Positions 6,570-9,335 of a stretch of DNA of 9,335 nucleotides are shown here, one piece after another. The position numbers and the translations under genes are program-made. This DNA is from Spirochaetia bacterium. GTDB taxonomy: Bacteria; Spirochaetota; Spirochaetia; Treponematales; Breznakiellaceae. Position 1 is the first letter of the stretch, and every line of letters begins with the position of its first letter. The stretch is from the NCBI GenBank assembly GCA_025997895.1, contig BNVF01000088.1, positions 1 through 9,335 on the forward strand, written 5' to 3'. The notes under the pieces were generated by a model that was given only the letters and a program-made list of their open reading frames with translations, did no database searches and was not told where the DNA came from.

Positions 6570-7781
6570 ATGAAGCTTAAAGACGTTAAGAAAAGCCCCG
6601 ATGAGATTCGGGCTTTGGTAAAAAAGTATATGGTGGAAACCTACGAACGCTACGACTTTATTTGCGAGCGTGCCGAGGGTATGTACCTGTACGACGAGAA
6701 AGGCAACGGCTATCTGGACTTTTACGGCGGTATTGCCGTAAACAGCACGGGCAGCCGCAATCCCAAGGTAGTGGCCGCCGCCAAGGAGCAGCTTGATGAT
6801 GTGATTCACACCTTCAACTATCCCTACACCATCCCCCAGGCCCTGCTTGCCGAAAAGATCTGCACCACCCTGGGCTTTGATAAAATTTTCTACCAGAACT
6901 CCGGTACCGAAGCAAACGAGGCGATGATCAAAATGGCCCGCAAGTACGGCATCGAAAATTTCGGCCCCGATCATTACCACATTATCAGTGCAAAGGATAG
7001 TTTTCACGGTCGCAGCTTTGGCTCCCTTTCCGCCACAGGGCAGCCTACCACGGCCTGCCACATCGGCTTTGGTCCCATGCTGCCCGGCTTTACCTATGCG
7101 GAGTTCAACAACCTCGAAGCCTTCAAAGCGGCGGTTACCAAGGATACGGTCGCCATCATGCTGGAGCCGATTCAGGGCGAAGGCGGCGTCAACTCCGCAA
7201 CGCCTGAATTTCTCCAGGGAATCCGCAAGCTCTGCGATGAAAAGAATTTGTTGCTGTTACTGGACGAAATCCAGACCGGCTGGTGCCGCACCGGCAAGGT
7301 GATGGCTTACGAGCACTATGGCATAAGGCCTGATATTCTTTCCATGGCAAAGGCCCTGGGCGGCGGTTTCCCCATCTCGGCAATTTGCACCAATGACAAG
7401 GTCGCCAAAGCCTTCAGCATGGGCTCCCACGGTACCACCTACGGCGGGAATGCCGTTGCGTGCGCCGCTGCCCTTGCCCAGGTAAACGTAATGCTTGATG
7501 ATAACCTTGCCGCTCATGCGGCGGAAGTGGGCGCTTACTTTATGGAGAAACTCAAAACCCTGCCCCATGTAAAGGAAATACGCGGCAAGGGACTTCTTGT
7601 TGGCGTAGTATTCGACGGCCCCATCGGTCTTGATGTCAAGCACGGTTGCTTTGATCGCAAGCTGCTGGTAACCCTTATCGGCAAGAGTACTATCCGCATG
7701 GTGCCGCCCCTTATCGCTACCAAAGCGGACTGCGACAAGGCCTACGAAATTTTGCTGGAGTCGGTAAAGGCGGTAAAGTAG
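6570..7781 (+). CDS. Class III PLP-dependent aminotransferase (ArgD/GabT-like)
   Basis: This complete 403-residue cytoplasmic aminotransferase is of the acetylornithine/GABA/ornithine group. Visible residues are SGTEANE (111-117, cofactor phosphate loop), FHGR (145-148), EPIQGEGG (199-206) and LDEIQTGWCRTGK (231-243), with Asp232 contacting the pyridine nitrogen. SMAKALGGGFP (258-268) contains Lys261, the Schiff-base lysine; HGTTYGGN (287-294) and IRMVPPL (375-381) follow. Glu199 and Arg376 correspond to the Glu gate and switching Arg. In GABA and ornithine aminotransferases these allow an omega-amino donor to alternate with 2-oxoglutarate. The ATG has GGAGG (6560-6564) 5 bases upstream. By sequence alone it could be the arginine-biosynthesis enzyme ArgD. 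However, it is paired with a permease and follows an acylating aldehyde dehydrogenase, so a catabolic role making a semialdehyde is preferred. No other arginine genes are nearby. Confidence 0.88.
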   Translation: MKLKDVKKSPDEIRALVKKYMVETYERYDFICERAEGMYLYDEKGNGYLDFYGGIAVNSTGSRNPKVVAAAKEQLDDVIHTFNYPYTIPQALLAEKICTTLGFDKIFYQNSGTEANEAMIKMARKYGIENFGPDHYHIISAKDSFHGRSFGSLSATGQPTTACHIGFGPMLPGFTYAEFNNLEAFKAAVTKDTVAIMLEPIQGEGGVNSATPEFLQGIRKLCDEKNLLLLLDEIQTGWCRTGKVMAYEHYGIRPDILSMAKALGGGFPISAICTNDKVAKAFSMGSHGTTYGGNAVACAAALAQVNVMLDDNLAAHAAEVGAYFMEKLKTLPHVKEIRGKGLLVGVVFDGPIGLDVKHGCFDRKLLVTLIGKSTIRMVPPLIATKADCDKAYEILLESVKAVK

Positions 7782-7792
7782 CGTATAACAAG

Positions 7793-7822
7793 GGAGTTGC
7801 AAAACTTCAGTTTTGCAACTCC
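7793..7822 (+). terminator. Perfect 13-bp hairpin after the aminotransferase; possible terminator
   Basis: GGAGTTGCAAAAC (7793-7805) and GTTTTGCAACTCC (7810-7822) form an uninterrupted 13-bp stem with a four-base TTCA loop, starting 11 bases after the aminotransferase stop. There is no T-run on either side, so it is not a standard Rho-independent terminator. It could be a U-less terminator, a 3'-end stabiliser, or one copy of a dispersed palindromic repeat. Confidence 0.55.
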
Positions 7823-7854
7823 AGTCTCTTGAAAACGCTGAGGCACGCTTCTCC

Positions 7855-7883
7855 TTGTCAATGTACCGGAAACAGTCTACAAT
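7855..7883 (+). promoter_or_regulatory. Near-consensus sigma-70 promoter, ancestral to tpiA
   Basis: TTGTCA (7855-7860), 17 bases, TACAAT (7878-7883): each hexamer matches consensus at 5 of 6 positions with ideal spacing. It lies 36 bases before the tpiA start codon. It is the best promoter in the window. It should now transcribe the tpiA'-'pgk chimera and the MATE gene behind it. Confidence 0.7.
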
Positions 7884-7919
7884 GCCATAATGCCACATTA
7901 ATTAATAAAGGAGAGATAC

Positions 7920-8054
7920 ATGAGCAATAGATCGTATTACATAGCGGGTAACTGGAAAATGCACAAAACCCGCGCCGAGGCGGCGGCGCGTCCCTGGAAC
8001 TGCTTGAAGGCAAGAAACTGCCTGGTATTGAGGTGTGCAGGGGATAGCGTATAA
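7920..8054 (+). pseudogene. tpiA: Truncated triosephosphate isomerase start fused to pgk tail DNA
   Basis: The ATG at 7920 has a good ribosome-binding site (AAGGAGAG, 7908-7915). The reading frame begins MSNRSYYIAGNWKMHKTRAE, the unmistakable N-terminus of triosephosphate isomerase including Asn11 and catalytic Lys13. After about 20-22 codons the tpiA sequence stops at a GGCGGCGGCG stretch and continues as the 3' end of pgk. The pgk sequence is read here in a different frame from its own (tpiA frame starts at positions divisible by 3; the pgk tail frame is shifted). The open frame therefore runs through meaningless sequence to TAA at 8052-8054, giving a 44-residue product. The active-site His and Glu of the enzyme (about residues 95 and 165) are absent, so it cannot be functional. 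The host must have tpiA elsewhere. The translated frame may now act as a short leader for the MATE gene, which starts 14 bases after its stop. Confidence 0.93.
7979..8047 (+). repeat. Direct repeat copy 2: displaced pgk 3' end
   Basis: This is the second copy of the pgk tail (see 70-138), encoding the same 22 residues in its own frame and ending in TAG (8045-8047). It begins exactly where tpiA homology ends, in a GC-rich stretch shared with the normal pgk sequence. It has no upstream part of pgk, so it is a remnant. Because every difference from copy 1 is silent, it was probably part of a working pgk gene for most of the time since the copies diverged. The MATE gene starts 21 bases after its stop, which suggests that pgk and MATE were once direct neighbours. 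Confidence 0.93.
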
Positions 8055-8068
8055 TCTCATCCAGTACC

Positions 8069-9335
8069 ATGTTTCGGGCACAAAACGATGCGGAAAGACG
8101 GGATTTTATCCTGAATGGTTCAATTCTGCGGGTTCTACTGGTTATTTCGCTGCCGCTGGTTCTGTATAACGTAGTCCAGCAAATATTTTCATTCTTTGAT
8201 GTCCTTATAGCGTCGTATATCAGCGCGGAAGTGGTATCCACCGTTTCTATCGTAAGCCAGATCCAGTCGATGCTGCAGGCGACGGGATCGGCGCTTTCGG
8301 TAGGCGGCGCTATTATTATTGCGCGTTACTTTGGCGAAGGGAATATAAAGGCGGCCAAACGATATATTAGCTCGCTCATCTTTCTTACACTCATTATATG
8401 TGCGTTTGTGCTGGTCGTCATAATCCCATTCGCCGCTCCTTTTCTACGTCTCCTGCGCACACCCGAAGATCTGCTCAAAACCGGCACTACCTATTTCCGT
8501 CTGGAAACGGCGATGCTTTCCTGCATTTTTTTTAATACGATATTCTTCGCGATTGAAAAAGCCAAGGGAAATACCAAAATTATTCTGGTATGCAATCTTA
8601 TTGCGCTGCCGGTAAAATTCGGCCTTTCGTTGTTTTTTGTTTTTGTGGTCCGCGCCGATATACTGATGCTCTCCATTGCGTCGTTTATTGCTCATTTTAT
8701 GATAAGCTGCGCCGGTGTGTATAAACTGAGCCGTAAAAATGACATACTGCGCCCCACGCTGCGGGACACCGATCTTTCGCTTAAGACGATACAGCCCCTA
8801 TTGCTGCTTTCGGTACCTATTTTCTTTGAAAAGTTCACGTTCAGCTTTGGCAAAGTTATCGTCAATTCGATGAGCGCCGCTTGGGGCAGCATGGTTGTCG
8901 GGGCTCTGGGCATTTCAAACCGTGTAAGCAGCATAGCTACCACCCTGCCGCTCGCTATTGGGGACGCGGAATCGGCGATTATAAGCCAGAACCTTGGGAA
9001 CAGGAACCCCAAACGCGCGCTGGATTTTTTTAAGTGTACATTTGCAGTGAGTCTGGTTGTGGGGATAAGCTGTTTTATTATGATGACGATACTTCAGATT
9101 CCCTTGATTTCGGCGTTTGCTAAGGGGAACGCTTCTTTTGCCAAAGAAATAACGGTTATTTACGGCTGGGAGCGTTACGCTACTATTCTGCTGGCGCTAT
9201 CCAGCGCGGTAATGGGGCTGTTTTATGGTTTTGGGCATACAAAGATTTCGATGGTTCTCAACATAGCGCGCCTTTTTTTGTTCCGTATTCCGCCGCTTTA
9301 TATCATGCAGCGCTATACGCAGGTGGGCAGCGAAG
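8069..9335 (+). CDS. MATE-family multidrug/toxin efflux transporter, 3' end outside window
   Basis: The open frame runs from ATG 8069 to the window edge, 422 codons of a family usually about 450 long, so only the last helices are missing. It begins MFRAQNDAERRDFILNGSIL and continues as a first helix with ISLPLVLYNVVQQIFSFFD, the usual MATE start (helix 1 with a P-x-x-x-x-x-x-x-x-x and aspartate end). Repeated long hydrophobic stretches are consistent with about 12 helices. The second half has the related pattern LLLSVPIFFEKFTFSFGKVI. A conserved loop, SQNLGNRNPKRALDF, resembles the G-Q-N-x-G-A-x-x-x-x-R-A motif of the family. An in-frame TAG at 8045-8047 bounds the start. No Shine-Dalgarno sequence precedes ATG 8069, so initiation may depend on coupling to the short chimeric frame that ends at 8054. 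The substrate is unknown; sodium- or proton-driven export is typical. Codon choice (many GCG, TCG, ATA) looks different from the catabolic genes. Confidence 0.9.
   Translation, partial: MFRAQNDAERRDFILNGSILRVLLVISLPLVLYNVVQQIFSFFDVLIASYISAEVVSTVSIVSQIQSMLQATGSALSVGGAIIIARYFGEGNIKAAKRYISSLIFLTLIICAFVLVVIIPFAAPFLRLLRTPEDLLKTGTTYFRLETAMLSCIFFNTIFFAIEKAKGNTKIILVCNLIALPVKFGLSLFFVFVVRADILMLSIASFIAHFMISCAGVYKLSRKNDILRPTLRDTDLSLKTIQPLLLLSVPIFFEKFTFSFGKVIVNSMSAAWGSMVVGALGISNRVSSIATTLPLAIGDAESAIISQNLGNRNPKRALDFFKCTFAVSLVVGISCFIMMTILQIPLISAFAKGNASFAKEITVIYGWERYATILLALSSAVMGLFYGFGHTKISMVLNIARLFLFRIPPLYIMQRYTQVGSE

Noticed and set aside
6522..7061. 179-codon open frame on the - strand antisense to the aminotransferase start
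   Set aside because: Shadow of a well-supported gene; no start signal and no recognisable domain.
7257..7898. 213-codon open frame on the - strand antisense to the aminotransferase end
   Set aside because: It crosses the 13-bp hairpin and has no supporting motif; long antisense frames are common over GC-rich genes.
1..9335. CRISPR arrays, tRNA or rRNA genes, insertion sequences, integrases
   Set aside because: Reading both strands I saw no regularly spaced repeats, no cloverleaf sequence and no transposase or integrase motifs.

Overview
The window holds a six-gene catabolic and transport cluster (383-7781). On its left is the 3' end of pgk (phosphoglycerate kinase). On its right are a broken tpiA (triosephosphate isomerase) start fused to a second copy of the pgk tail, and then a MATE-family transporter gene that runs off the window. 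All real genes lie on the + strand. The genes are moderately GC-rich, have good Shine-Dalgarno sites and are tightly packed, with one very AT-rich gap (4882-5118). A glutaconate-type CoA-transferase together with a CoA-acylating aldehyde dehydrogenase points to an anaerobic, fermentative bacterium. A host-associated spirochaete such as Treponema is my guess from the general look of the genes and the pgk/tpiA association, but the sequence does not prove it.

Layout: pgk tail (1-138) and a clear intrinsic terminator (171-208). The first transcription unit (383-4881) encodes a CoA-acylating aldehyde dehydrogenase, CoA-transferase subunits A and B, and a sodium:solute symporter. An AT-rich regulatory gap follows, with a candidate promoter, a 14-bp palindrome and a small hairpin. 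The second unit (5119-7781) encodes an APC-family amino acid permease and a class III PLP aminotransferase. Then come a perfect 13-bp hairpin, a near-consensus promoter, the tpiA'-'pgk chimera (7920-8054) and the MATE gene (8069 to the end).

Proposed joint function (inference): the permease imports an omega-amino acid. The aminotransferase converts it to a semialdehyde, the acylating dehydrogenase oxidises that to an acyl-CoA with NAD(P)+, and the CoA-transferase passes CoA to acetate. This releases a carboxylate and acetyl-CoA, which could yield ATP. The aminotransferase keeps the Glu/Arg pair typical of GABA/ornithine-type enzymes, and the CoA-transferase closely resembles a dicarboxylate enzyme. 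GABA to succinate or 5-aminovalerate to glutarate are therefore the best guesses; beta-alanine and taurine are less likely. The symporter may carry an acid substrate or product.

The most striking structural feature is the junction. The last 69 bp of pgk (70-138) recur at 7979-8047, fused to the first codons of tpiA. The two copies encode the same 22 residues and differ only at silent positions and in the stop codon. This suggests the cluster was inserted between a host pgk and the MATE gene by recombination with DNA from a related pgk-tpiA locus. It also placed a tpiA-type promoter in front of the MATE gene.
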